A stretch of DNA of 64,000 bases from Mucilaginibacter sp. JRF (GTDB taxonomy: Bacteria; Bacteroidota; Bacteroidia; Sphingobacteriales; Sphingobacteriaceae): the NCBI RefSeq assembly GCF_015223065.1, contig NZ_JADFBY010000007.1, forward strand, positions 1 to 64,000, given 5' to 3'. Positions 52,805 through 62,800 of this stretch are shown here, piece after piece (within the stretch, counting starts at the first letter, position 1; every line of letters begins with the position of its first letter). The notes beneath the pieces were generated by a model. The model searched no databases and was not told the origin of the DNA. It worked only from the letters and a program-made list of their open reading frames with translations. The translations under genes and the position numbers were made by a program.

Positions 52805-54730
52805 ATGCCTAAACTTTTACGAATCTTATTGATCTGCTCACTGTTGATGCCACTGCGCTTGTTTGCCCAGCAAACAGACCGGATAGCGCAATTGCAGGAA
52901 AACCTGACCACTTTATCCGAAAATGTTAAAGGTTTGCGGCAAAAGGTACATCTGTCGGTTACCGGCGTATCGCTTCAGGAATACCTGACCGGACTATCCC
53001 GCTCAAATAACCTGAATATGAGCATCGACCCTAAATTAAACTTCACGATATATGATCGCTTCAGTGATGTAACGGCTACCAATATTCTGGTCTTTCTCGC
53101 TCAAAAATATAACCTGGATATCAAGGTTCTCGGTTCCATCATTTCTGTTAGTCCGTATGTAGATCCGGCCTTGCTGGCAGGGCCAAAAATAAAAGATATT
53201 AACGTGAGCTATAATCAGCTGAATAATACCCTTTCTATGGAACTGCAGAGTGATAGCCTGCCAGCCGTGGCCAAAAGGATTACGCAGGTATCCGGAAAGA
53301 ATGTGGTGGTTCCGGTTTCGTTGCAAACCAAACGGGTTACCGCCTTTATCAGCAGCGCGGTATTTGAAACGGCTCTTGAAAAAATGGCCTTTACCAACGA
53401 GTTGAAAATGACCAAAACCAGCGATGGTTTTTATTTGCTTCAATCGTTGAATGAAAGTGAAGAACTGTTCATCAATAACGATAAACAAACGGGTGTCCGC
53501 AGGGCTTTTAAACCCGTTACACCCAATCCCGGAGGTAACGCGGGTTTATACAGCCGGGTGGTTAACGGTCGTAAATTGATCTCTGCTGATGCTACGGGCG
53601 CAAGCATAGCCGATATGGTGCGTCAGGCTTCGCATGAAATGGATATTAATTATTCCCTTTATTCGGATATTAAAGGCAGCATTACTTTACATGTAAAGGA
53701 TGTCGCCTTTGATGATTTTCTGAATATCCTTTTCCGCGGTACCAATTATACTTTTCATACCGATAACAATATTTATCTGATCGGCGACAGGCAGATGGAG
53801 GGTTTGCGTACCTTTAAAGTAATACAGCTTCAGCATAGGTCTATCGATACCGTGATGGCCATGATCCCTGAAGACTGGAAGCGTGGCCTGGGCTTGAAAG
53901 AGTTCAGGGAACAAAACGCCCTGCTGTTATCCGGTTCGGCTGCCCAAATCGCCGAGGCCGAGGCATTCATCAAACAACTGGATGTACTGGTCCCCGTGGT
54001 GCTCATCGAGGTAACGATGGTAGACATCCGCAAAACACGCACGATCACCACTGGTATCACCGCCGGAGTATCTGACAGCGTAAAAACGGGCGGCACCGTT
54101 TTGCCTGGGCTCGATTATACCTTCGGTTCCAAAGCCGTAAACAGCTTTCTGAAAAGCGTAGGCCGTATTACTTCCACTAACTTGGGGCGTGTTACGCCGG
54201 ATTTCTACGTTCGCCTGAGCGCCTTGGAAGCCAACGAAAATGTGGATGTGCGTTCGGTGCCCAAGCTTTCGGCATTGAATGGCCATACAGCGACCTTGAG
54301 CGTGGGTAGCGTTCAGTATTATAAAAACGTAACACAGAATCTTTACCCTACAACTACATCCACGCAATCCGTTTTTTTTAATGAGTTTAAGGAATCAAAG
54401 GCCGATCTTTCTATAAAGATAAAACCGGTAGTCGCGGGCGATGACCAGGTAACTTTGGGTATCAATGTAGATATATCAGATTTCCTGTCCATACCCCGTG
54501 ATGGTTCCCCTCCGCCAAGATCACTGAGTAAATACGAAACCAGCCTTCGGGTGAATAATGAAGATATGATCGTGCTGGGCGGTATCGAACGTACAGAACA
54601 ATCGGAAAGTGGTTCAGGAGTACCATTCCTGTCACGCATACCCGTGCTGAAATGGTTGTTCAGCAGCAGGTCAAAAACCAACGCTCGTGTGGTGACGGTA
54701 TTATTCATCAAGTCCACCATAATGCGTTAA
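52805..54730 (+). CDS. Secretin (GspD/PilQ)
   Basis: The 641-residue outer-membrane secretin has a signal peptide (LLRILLICSLLMPLRLFAQ). Periplasmic N-domains follow: STN/N0-like VSLQEYLTGLSRSNNLNMSI, a second copy around residues 270-330 (YSDIKGSITLHVKDVAFDDF), and an N-domain with MIPEDWKRGLGLKEFREQNA. The C-terminal secretin pore holds VDVRSVPKLSALNGHTATLS, VGSVQYYKNVTQN and the conserved end VLGGIERTEQSESGSGVPFL then SRIPVLKWLFSSRSK. It provides the outer-membrane channel. The pilotin is not identified, and the FN3-like lipoprotein is a candidate. It lies 10 bases after the ATPase gene. Confidence 0.93.
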   Translation: MPKLLRILLICSLLMPLRLFAQQTDRIAQLQENLTTLSENVKGLRQKVHLSVTGVSLQEYLTGLSRSNNLNMSIDPKLNFTIYDRFSDVTATNILVFLAQKYNLDIKVLGSIISVSPYVDPALLAGPKIKDINVSYNQLNNTLSMELQSDSLPAVAKRITQVSGKNVVVPVSLQTKRVTAFISSAVFETALEKMAFTNELKMTKTSDGFYLLQSLNESEELFINNDKQTGVRRAFKPVTPNPGGNAGLYSRVVNGRKLISADATGASIADMVRQASHEMDINYSLYSDIKGSITLHVKDVAFDDFLNILFRGTNYTFHTDNNIYLIGDRQMEGLRTFKVIQLQHRSIDTVMAMIPEDWKRGLGLKEFREQNALLLSGSAAQIAEAEAFIKQLDVLVPVVLIEVTMVDIRKTRTITTGITAGVSDSVKTGGTVLPGLDYTFGSKAVNSFLKSVGRITSTNLGRVTPDFYVRLSALEANENVDVRSVPKLSALNGHTATLSVGSVQYYKNVTQNLYPTTTSTQSVFFNEFKESKADLSIKIKPVVAGDDQVTLGINVDISDFLSIPRDGSPPPRSLSKYETSLRVNNEDMIVLGGIERTEQSESGSGVPFLSRIPVLKWLFSSRSKTNARVVTVLFIKSTIMR

Positions 54731-54734
54731 TACG

Positions 54735-55946
54735 ATGCTGGACAGATTGTATCGTTTAGACAGTGTCGTCGGTTTGCAAATGCATATCCAGCCCGACGGT
54801 TCCCTGAAACTTTCCGCTTGCCGGATCAGGATCAAAGGAAGTGCCTTGGAGATCGAGAAAAAATGGCCGTCCTTAACGTCTGTTAAGTCCTTACAGGATG
54901 AATTGCCCAAAGGGACGGTTTTAGCGTTGAACATCAGCGGCAAAGGTATCCTGACCAAGGTTGTCGAGCAAGTTTCTGAAGATACAGCCCCTGATCTTTC
55001 GGCTATACTGCCGGGCGCGGCAGCGGCTGATTATTATCGTCAGGATTTCCGCTCAGGTAGCCGGGTGTTTGTGTCGCTCAGCCGCAAAAAGGATATCGAG
55101 CAGGTCATCGGTCAGTTAAGGTTAGGTGGGTTAAAGCTGTTGTCGGTCAGTTTGGGTGCATTTGTTATGGATCAGGTGTTGCCGCAGTTGAACCATTATG
55201 GCGGCCCGCTTATCTTCGATGGGCATCAGGTGATGCTTGAAGGTAAAGAACTTTGGACGGCCTATCGTTATGAGGAAGATCAACAAGCCGCAACACCTTT
55301 AAAGATCGAAACGGAAAAGCTTGACGAACGCTTGCTATTGCCGTATGCCGCGGCTTTTCAGTTGGCATTACACGATAGACTGTCACTCATAGGCGTAGAT
55401 ATCGATAGCATTGCCGATACCCGGGAGCGTTACCTGCAAACCAAAAAGGTTAAGGCACAGGGCATGATAATTCTGTCGATATTCTTTGTTTTACTTCTTG
55501 CGAATTTTATGATCTTTAGTCAGCTCAATAGCGAGAATCAACAACTGGAAGAACAGGTAAGGCTTTTGCAACAAAACTCCGGCGATGTTAAGTTACAGCA
55601 AAACAAGATCAGGGAACAGGAAAACCTGCTTCGGGAGGTTGGCTGGAACGGGCCGCGTTTAAAAAGCGGTATGATCGATCAGCTGTGTGCCTTGTTGCCA
55701 TCGGGTGTGGTATTGAACGCTATCGAGATCAACCCGGTAGATCAAAAGAAAACAAGGGAGCTAAAAAGCACCTTCTTTGCCGATCATCAGATAGTCGTCC
55801 GCGGAAATGCCGATAGGGTGATCAACGTAAATGAGTGGCTGGCTTTGATAACTACTTTGAAATGGGTAAAGAAAGCTGAACTTGAAACTTATAAGGTAGA
55901 CCCGGAAAACGGACAAGGCCAATTCCAGATAATCATAAATTATTAA
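54735..55946 (+). CDS. GspL/PilM-PilN-like assembly-platform protein
   Basis: The 403-residue protein combines a cytoplasmic actin-like-fold region (about residues 1-235, with ALNISGKGILTKVVEQVSED and SVSLGAFVMDQVLPQLNHYG), one membrane helix at about 243-262 (MIILSIFFVLLLANFMIF) and a coiled coil (ENQQLEEQVRLLQQNSGDVK). A periplasmic ferredoxin-like domain ends it (SGVVLNAIEINPVDQK, INEWLALITTLKWVKKAELE is approximate in its first residues). This layout is that of GspL, or of PilM fused to PilN. It links the ATPase to the inner-membrane platform. The gene is 4 bases after the secretin gene. Confidence 0.8.
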   Translation: MLDRLYRLDSVVGLQMHIQPDGSLKLSACRIRIKGSALEIEKKWPSLTSVKSLQDELPKGTVLALNISGKGILTKVVEQVSEDTAPDLSAILPGAAAADYYRQDFRSGSRVFVSLSRKKDIEQVIGQLRLGGLKLLSVSLGAFVMDQVLPQLNHYGGPLIFDGHQVMLEGKELWTAYRYEEDQQAATPLKIETEKLDERLLLPYAAAFQLALHDRLSLIGVDIDSIADTRERYLQTKKVKAQGMIILSIFFVLLLANFMIFSQLNSENQQLEEQVRLLQQNSGDVKLQQNKIREQENLLREVGWNGPRLKSGMIDQLCALLPSGVVLNAIEINPVDQKKTRELKSTFFADHQIVVRGNADRVINVNEWLALITTLKWVKKAELETYKVDPENGQGQFQIIINY

Positions 55947-55947
55947 G

Positions 55948-56460
55948 GTGAACCAAATTTTTACAAATAAAACCTATCAATTGATTGCCGGTAGTCTGGT
56001 GTTGCTACTGGTCAGTTATCAACTGGCTTTCAAAGAAACCTTGAATAGTTGGCAAATCAACCGTCAACTGACAGAACAGGTAGAAGGTATGGATAACCTG
56101 TCTGACCAGCCGGGTTTGACAGGACGTAAGTACAGTAACCTTGAAAAAATTCTGGATCAGTATCGCGTTGATACCGCTAGATTCAAGGCAAACCTGGTTA
56201 CTAACCTATCAATTCTCGCGGAAAAAAATGATGTGAGACTGACGGGGGTTCCTGAACCCAATCTCAATGGTTTTTATAACCATCTCAAAATAAATCTTAT
56301 AGTGTTACAGGGGCCATATTACAATCTTGTAAAATTTTTATACAGTACAGAAGATCGGGTATCAATTGGCCGGATTCGTTCTGTAAAAATAAATAAAACT
56401 AATGCTCAAGATTCAGAAGTATCTAATTTGGAAATGACCGTTTACTTTATAGGTATTTAA
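55948..56460 (+). CDS. GspM/PilO-like assembly-platform protein
   Basis: The 170-residue protein starts with a GTG one base after the previous stop. It has one membrane helix (YQLIAGSLVLLLVSYQLAFK), a short coiled coil and a C-terminal ferredoxin-like domain (FYNHLKINLIVLQGPYYNLV, KFLYSTEDRVSIGRIRSVKI). This is the PilO/GspM arrangement, which pairs with PilN/GspL in the periplasm. The GTG start fits tight translational coupling. It is the last machine gene of the operon. Confidence 0.8.
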   Translation: MNQIFTNKTYQLIAGSLVLLLVSYQLAFKETLNSWQINRQLTEQVEGMDNLSDQPGLTGRKYSNLEKILDQYRVDTARFKANLVTNLSILAEKNDVRLTGVPEPNLNGFYNHLKINLIVLQGPYYNLVKFLYSTEDRVSIGRIRSVKINKTNAQDSEVSNLEMTVYFIGI

Positions 56461-56502
56461 ATATTTCGAAAATTCGCTTTATAACTATTCAAATTATATT
56501 CC

Positions 56503-58380
56503 ATGTCGCAAGTCACAGAAGCAGCTAAAAAATTCAGGTACGATATTAATATTCTTCGTGCAATCGCAATTATTGGAGTATTACTTTTTCATTATAAGGT
56601 TAAGGGATTTAATGGGGGGTTTGCCGGCGTAGATATTTTTTTCGTCATCTCGGGCTACCTGATGACGAAGATCATTGTAGGTGGTATTTCGAAAGATAAT
56701 TTCAGCCTGCGTGATTTTTATGGAAAACGCCTGAAGCGTATAATTCCACCGCTAATTGTAATGATATTCATCTTATCTTCAATATGTGCGTTTTTTTATT
56801 TTCCGTCAGATTATCGTGTTCTCCAAAAAAACGCAGCGGCAAGTCTTGCTTTTGTTTCGAATGTGCTATACTGGCAGACATCGGATTATTTCGCGAAAGC
56901 CTCAGATGATAATGTACTGTTACATACCTGGTCTTTGTCCGCTGAATGGCAGTTTTACATGGTATATCCCTTATTTTTTATTTTTCTTACCAAAATCAGG
57001 AAAACAAAATCTGGTTATTTCCTTCCTACAGCTTTATTAACTCTACTCAGTTTAGTGACAATGCTCCTGATAGGCAAACAAGACTCGACTTCTGCATTTT
57101 ACTTGTTACACTGTCGTGCCTGGGAGATGTTGTTTGGCGGGTTGGCCTATTTTAGTGAAAGGTGTTTCAACAACTTCAAATATCGCAAGGCTTTGGCTGT
57201 TTGCGGATACGGAGTGAATTTTGGATGTTTGTTCGTTATCAGTACAAAAATGACCTGGCCAGGCATATTTACGTTGATTCCCGTTGTTGCAACATATATG
57301 ATCATCGTTTGCAATGAAAACGATTGGAAATTGTTACATAATCCGGTTGCTCAGTTTATCGGTAAAACATCTTATTCGATTTATCTATGGCACTGGCCGA
57401 TATATGTGATCGCTGGTTATATTGGATTGGAACTAAAAAACCTTACTGTAATTTTGGGAATGGTTGGAGCGACATTACTCATGGGCTACCTATCTTACCA
57501 ATTTGTCGAAAGTTATAAAAAATTAGCCAGTAAGACCATCTTATGGGCAATAGCAACGCTCGCGGTCGTTTTGATTTGTTGTAGCAATTACAGCATCAAC
57601 CAATCACTATTTAAGGCTGGTACCTTAAAAATCCGATCCTATTCTGAGACTCATTTGAAACAAAGACAACAACAGTTCAAAGGAACAGGCTGTTTTATTG
57701 ATTCCAAGGATAATTCTTTCAATCAAAGCAACTGCTTGAGACTAAGGCCTAAAATGAAAAATATATTGCTGATTGGCGACAGTCATGCCGCGCACTTTTC
57801 ACAATCATTGCGGGAAGTTTTTGCCAAGATGAATATTAATCTATTGCAAGCGACGGCAAGTGGTTGCTTGCCAATTGTAAGACCAAACGGCGAAAGTCGG
57901 TGCAAAATAATCATGAGTGAGGTGTATGAACATTTTGTAGCGTTAAAAAGCGACAAAATCGACGGCGTAATTATCAGTGCGAATTGGATCAATAATGGTA
58001 ATGACAAGGCCAGGCTCTTAAAAGATTTAAATGCGACGGTTGACTATTTCCGGCATCACCACATTAAATCCATCATTATTGGTCAGAATGAGCTTTACGA
58101 ATTGAGCTATCCGCTCATAGCAGCAAAGGAATATGAGTATGGCCATGCACTCGCCGGAAGATATCTTAACAAAAGAGCTGCTCAGCTGAACGACTACCTG
58201 AAACCTAAATTTCATAATTATATTAATGTTTACAAAATAATTGACGGTGTTTTACCCGGAAATGTCCCCTATATGTTTGATCGTAATCACTATAGTAAGC
58301 CTGCGGCTGATATGATAGTCAATAAAATACTCCATAGTAGCATAGGAGCAGATTTTATCAGCGATAATAATAAGAATTGA
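56503..58380 (+). CDS. OafA/YrhL-type acyltransferase with SGNH domain
   Basis: The 625-residue membrane protein has an Acyl_transf_3 domain with about ten helices. It starts RYDINILRAIAIIGVLLFHY with the conserved His, then FAGVDIFFVISGYLM. A C-terminal SGNH hydrolase-like domain carries NILLIGDSHAAHFSQ (about residue 425) and the closing DRNHYS (about 591), the Asp-x-x-His pair. Such proteins transfer acetyl or other acyl groups to surface polysaccharides or peptidoglycan from the periplasmic side. The gene starts 42 bases after the last platform gene in the same direction, so it may share the operon. Modification of the exported protein or of a surface glycan is possible but not shown. Confidence 0.9.
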   Translation: MSQVTEAAKKFRYDINILRAIAIIGVLLFHYKVKGFNGGFAGVDIFFVISGYLMTKIIVGGISKDNFSLRDFYGKRLKRIIPPLIVMIFILSSICAFFYFPSDYRVLQKNAAASLAFVSNVLYWQTSDYFAKASDDNVLLHTWSLSAEWQFYMVYPLFFIFLTKIRKTKSGYFLPTALLTLLSLVTMLLIGKQDSTSAFYLLHCRAWEMLFGGLAYFSERCFNNFKYRKALAVCGYGVNFGCLFVISTKMTWPGIFTLIPVVATYMIIVCNENDWKLLHNPVAQFIGKTSYSIYLWHWPIYVIAGYIGLELKNLTVILGMVGATLLMGYLSYQFVESYKKLASKTILWAIATLAVVLICCSNYSINQSLFKAGTLKIRSYSETHLKQRQQQFKGTGCFIDSKDNSFNQSNCLRLRPKMKNILLIGDSHAAHFSQSLREVFAKMNINLLQATASGCLPIVRPNGESRCKIIMSEVYEHFVALKSDKIDGVIISANWINNGNDKARLLKDLNATVDYFRHHHIKSIIIGQNELYELSYPLIAAKEYEYGHALAGRYLNKRAAQLNDYLKPKFHNYINVYKIIDGVLPGNVPYMFDRNHYSKPAADMIVNKILHSSIGADFISDNNKN

Positions 58381-58518
58381 TAATATGATGTTAGGTGAAG
58401 TTTATCTTCAAACGAATCTTTACATACTCCAAATTGTTATAGTATATCACAAGTTTTGCAACGATAAATTGCAACGCCACAACTATCATATTTTGATAGC
58501 AATTTAAATTACAAAATA

Positions 58519-58549
58519 TTTGTAAAAAGCGGCAAAATCGCTATTTTAG
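58519..58549 (+). promoter_or_regulatory. Bacteroidota promoter for the OmpH-lipoprotein-RHS unit
   Basis: TTTG at 58519-58522, a spacer of exactly 19 bases and TATTTTAG at 58542-58549 match the Bacteroidota pattern TTTG-N19-TAnnTTTG with one mismatch. The predicted leader of about 135 bases contains a hairpin (AGTACAAAG at 58595-58603 with CTTTGTGTACT at 58611-58621, two bases bulged) before the start at 58695. The remainder of the 58381-58694 gap holds no gene. Confidence 0.65.
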
Positions 58550-58694
58550 CAATCAGTAAATATTAGTCCTTATCACATGAATTTTTCTCCAACAAGTACA
58601 AAGCTCTCTGCTTTGTGTACTAAAGTTAACTATAGTCTTTTTAGCCATCATGTGGCAAAACTATCTAAAATTTAATAATAATTATCACTTCTGC

Positions 58695-59267
58695 ATGCCT
58701 TCTAAATCTTCAAATGTCGGTAGAACATCATGGATCTTCTACGCTTATCAATTTCTGATTTCGATCATAGTGCTTTTTCTTTTATATCAAACCGCCTTTA
58801 AAAATGATCGTATTGCATACGTAGACTCCAGTAAGGTGCTGAATGAGTTTAAAGGGTCTGAAAAAGCTAAGAAAGATTTCCAAACGAAAGCCAAAGCATG
58901 GCAGGCTAACATAGACACCATGACAAATGAGGTTAAAGCCTCTATCGGAAATTACGAGAAAACGTTGGCAGGAATGTCTGCAAAAGAGCAATCGATGGCT
59001 AAAGAGTTGATACGCTCCAAACAGAAGCAAATGTCGGATTATCAGCAGGCGATACAGGACAATGCTCGCCAAGAGGATGCTAAGCTCACCCAAACCGTAG
59101 TGACTCAAATCAATTCGTTTTTGACGAGATACGGAAAGAAGCATAATTATAAAATGATTCTTATTGCCAATCAATCCGGCACAATTGCATATGCAAGAGA
59201 GGGTTTGGATATCACTGATGAGGTCGTTAAAGAGCTGAATGATGAATATACAGAGGGTAGTAAATAA
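58695..59267 (+). CDS. OmpH/Skp-like periplasmic chaperone
   Basis: The 190-residue protein has an N-terminal membrane segment (WIFYAYQFLISIIVLFLLYQ) that may be a signal anchor. An OmpH/Skp domain follows: the strand RIAYVDSSKVLNEFKGSEKA, long coiled-coil arms (KAWQANIDTMTNEVKASIGN, ELIRSKQKQMSDYQQAIQDN) and the closing strand YKMILIANQSGTIAYAREGL then DITDEVVKELNDEY. Skp-type chaperones hold unfolded outer-membrane or secreted proteins in the periplasm. Placed just before a giant RHS gene, it may be a dedicated chaperone for that protein. The uncleaved anchor is unlike housekeeping Skp. The Met at 58695 is preferred to 58650 because the extra residues are not family-like. Confidence 0.82.
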   Translation: MPSKSSNVGRTSWIFYAYQFLISIIVLFLLYQTAFKNDRIAYVDSSKVLNEFKGSEKAKKDFQTKAKAWQANIDTMTNEVKASIGNYEKTLAGMSAKEQSMAKELIRSKQKQMSDYQQAIQDNARQEDAKLTQTVVTQINSFLTRYGKKHNYKMILIANQSGTIAYAREGLDITDEVVKELNDEYTEGSK

Positions 59268-59841
59268 TTTTATATTAATTCTGGGTTTATCTGTAACGGG
59301 GGCTCTGATTTCATCATGTAAACCTTCTTTTCAGAATAAAACCGAGTTAATCTCCTATATTCAGGACGCTGATAACGGCTTAGTACAATCGGAACAGATC
59401 GGCGATATACACGCTGATTTGGTTTACAGACCTAAACAACTGCTCCAGCAAAATAAAAACCAACGCAAAGATAATGGACGAGACAAAATATATTTTGTGC
59501 TGAGGTTATCGGCGAACAATAAAGAAGTATTTCGCCAGCTTGATTTTAGCAAATACAGCGAAATTATACAGACATTCTCATTTCGGATGAACGAATTGAT
59601 TACGCTGACATCATCAGGTAAAAGCATTAACCCGAAAGGGTGCTATTATCAACCTACTTATGGCGTAGGTCATGCAAATGAACTGCTAATTAGCTTCGAA
59701 AAGAAAAATATCACAAATGGTAACAACTGGCTTATTCGTGTGAACGAATTTGGTTTAGGAACCGGGGATCTGCTTTTCAGGTTCGACAGCAAGGAAATTC
59801 AAAAGATAGACAAAATTAAAATAGATAATTCCCTAAACTAA
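59239..59841 (+). CDS. Hypothetical lipoprotein
   Basis: The 200-residue protein starts within the last 29 bases of the OmpH gene. It has a lipoprotein signal, FILILGLSVTGALISSC, with Cys at about residue 27. The mature part includes LISYIQDADNGLVQSEQIGD and HADLVYRPKQLLQQ, then FSKYSEIIQTFSFRMNELIT. No domain is recognised. It is the middle gene between the Skp-like chaperone and the RHS giant, so a role in anchoring or guiding that protein is plausible. Confidence 0.7.
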   Translation: MMNIQRVVNNFILILGLSVTGALISSCKPSFQNKTELISYIQDADNGLVQSEQIGDIHADLVYRPKQLLQQNKNQRKDNGRDKIYFVLRLSANNKEVFRQLDFSKYSEIIQTFSFRMNELITLTSSGKSINPKGCYYQPTYGVGHANELLISFEKKNITNGNNWLIRVNEFGLGTGDLLFRFDSKEIQKIDKIKIDNSLN

Positions 59842-59856
59842 TACTCCCCATCCTCT

Positions 59857-62800
59857 ATGCCTTTCACAAAAAAAAGACTACTACAGCTGAAAAGAACTAC
59901 GGCTACTTTTTTGTTATTGACGATACTTAATCAAACACTGGCGCCGACAATTGCATATGCTTTAACTTCAGGACCAACAGCCCCGGAAGCAACCAGCTTT
60001 GAACCGATCGATACAACGGATATGGTAAACCCTTTAACCGGGGATTTTACTTATAATTTACCATTATTAGAAGTTCCGGGACCTGCCGGAGGGTACCCTT
60101 TATCTTTATCCTATCATGCCGGAATTCAGCCCAATGAGGAAGCGTCATGGGTTGGGCTGGGCTGGTCATTGAATCCGGGGGCGATTAACAGAAATGTAAA
60201 TGGGTACGCTGACGATTGGGATAGTGTGGACGGTGTTCAGCGAACTTTTTGGTCAGGGGGGCGTACCAAGACATTTGGCGTTGATGTAGGCATTGGAGTT
60301 GGCGCTGGCTCGGTGAATTTTGGTCTTTCATTTTCCCAAGATACTTATAAGGGATTTGGAGTAGGAGGGTCGGTAGGCTTTACCTTAGGGCTTAAAGGAA
60401 CACCATTCGGTGTGAGTACATCGGTTGGCATCACTCCATTTGGTGAATCATTTATGGGAGTAAATTTAAGTGCTGGAAGTGGAAAGAATGGAGAAGAGGG
60501 TTTAAGAATTGGTGGAAGTGTGGGTATATCTACGAACTTCAAAACAGTGAATGTTAGAGCGGGAGCGGGAGTAAGCTATTCTGATGGGGGGGGAATGAGC
60601 ACATCACTTTTAGGCAGCTCGATCAGCAGTTCAGGGGGAAAGGCATCGTTGACGGTAGGCGGAGGATCTGCATCTGTGCACAATGCTAACACAGGGAAAA
60701 TCCAAACAGAATCTTCTGGCTGGGGTTTTGGAATACCTTTGCCAGGAATTAGTATTGGTGTTAGTTATAAAAATGTAAGATATTGGTCAGATGAAACGGC
60801 AACGGTACATACGTACGGAGTGTTGTATGGGCACAATTCAACTACTGATATTAAGGATTTTGATGAAACAGCCGATGATACTTATTATTTATTGGATGCA
60901 AAGGGAGGAAATATTGTAGATAATCCAGATGCTGAAAAATTAACTGGGGGCACATACCCCAATTTTGATGACTATTCAGTCACAGCGCAAGGTTTATCCG
61001 GTAGCATTCGTCCATATTTATTTCAAGGAACTCTTTACAGCCAAAATAAAATATTTAGTGGGGCATCTGAAAAGAATGTATATCAGCAAAAAATAGAAAC
61101 GGGACTTTCAACTGTCAATCGTAAAAGACAGTTTAGATTTATTAATGACTTTTCAAATACATACCAGCAATCAACAACTGCATTTTCAAATACATGGTAT
61201 AATTTCGGAGCACCAACGACCGGAACTTCAACTGCTGGATATAGCGGAGTTAACGGCTATAGTGGTGTCATAGACAACAGGCTAGAGGGCTCTAAGCACA
61301 TTGAATATTTTACTAATGGAGAGATAATAAACGGAACTGCTGCAAGCAAAGGGTTTATAGATTGCAATGCAGCAGGGTTTACTCGTAGTACGCAAAATAG
61401 CTTGCAAGATCAGATTGGCGGTTTCATGATTACGAATGCCTCGGGAGTTACTTATCATTATGCATTACCGGCTTACAGTTCTTTAGAAAGAACTAGAACA
61501 CAGCAAGATAAAAACGGTCAAAGATTTAACGATCTTAGAAAAAATGCACCGTATGCTTATACGTGGTATTTAACTGCTATTACCGGACCGGATTATGTGG
61601 ATCGGTCAAGTAATGGGCTTACAAATGATGATTGGGGTTATTGGGTAAGTTTTGAATATGGTAAATGGGCTGAAGAATATAATTGGCGTAATCCGTCACA
61701 AGGTTTCAATAGGGACATTGATAACGAGTTTAAAACTTATTCAAATGGTCGGAAAGATGTTTATTATCTCGATGCTGTAGTCACAAAAACACATACTGCG
61801 ATTTTTGAAAAAGAGCTTCGAGCAGATGGGAAATCATTTTGGAATCGCCTTTCTGATGAGGAACCAAATTACAAGCCAACGTATCAACAAGAATGTCCAA
61901 TACCTTTAGAATATGGAGGGAACGAATTTTTGTTAAATTATTACACACATCCAGTAGCTACTCTTCGGCTAAATAATATTTATTTAATTAATAATGATCA
62001 ATTAGGAAGCTTAACAATAAGCTCTATCAGGCAGAACAGTGCAAATTATAATCACCATTTTTATTACCAAGGACCGGCAGATTGTTATAATAGTGACCAA
62101 AAAATTCACTTTGGACAGCATGTTATAGATAAATATGATATTCCGGAAGCGATTAAAACTAAATGCTTAAGGAAAATTCAGTTAAATTATGATTATTCCT
62201 TAAGTAAAGGATTGCCTAATAGTTATGACTCGAATGGCGTTATTTATCAAATGGAGCCAGCTGCTTATCCCGATGATAATTTAGGCAAACTTACCTTAAC
62301 GTCAATAGATTTTCAGGGTAAAGGGGGTAGTCATGTTCAGCCATTAACAGAGTTTGAGTACGATCTAGATCGCTCTGAGGCAAAAAATAAAGTTTCAGTT
62401 TTAGTCGGGTCTGGTCAGGATAATGGAGAGGTGACCTTACAGGTAACTGGAGGCGGAGAGGAATATTCAAATATTCAAATTGGCGATATATTGACATTCA
62501 CTAATCCGGGTTTTCCTGGTTCACAATATTATGGAGTAGTTCTGTCAAAAAAAGATATGACCCCAATTCGATTTGTTACAATTAAATACATAGGAGCCGC
62601 TTCTGCAGCCATCCAGTCATCAATTTTTGCATATAAAACGAAAAATCCGCCCTATAATAAAGACGCTTATGACATTTGGGGAGCTTATAAATCTGACTAT
62701 CGAGCTAATAACAGCAATAATGAGACTATGGCAAGGCGAACCTCTGCCATTTCAAACAAGAGCACGGATGTATGGTCCTTACGCCGGATTAAAACTTCAT

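Noticed and set aside
44950..56460. Secretion cluster as a twitching type IV pilus
   Set aside because: Only the assembly-type ATPase with zinc site is present; no PilT, PilU or PilY1-like gene is in the window, so a T2SS-like role is preferred, though PilT elsewhere cannot be excluded.
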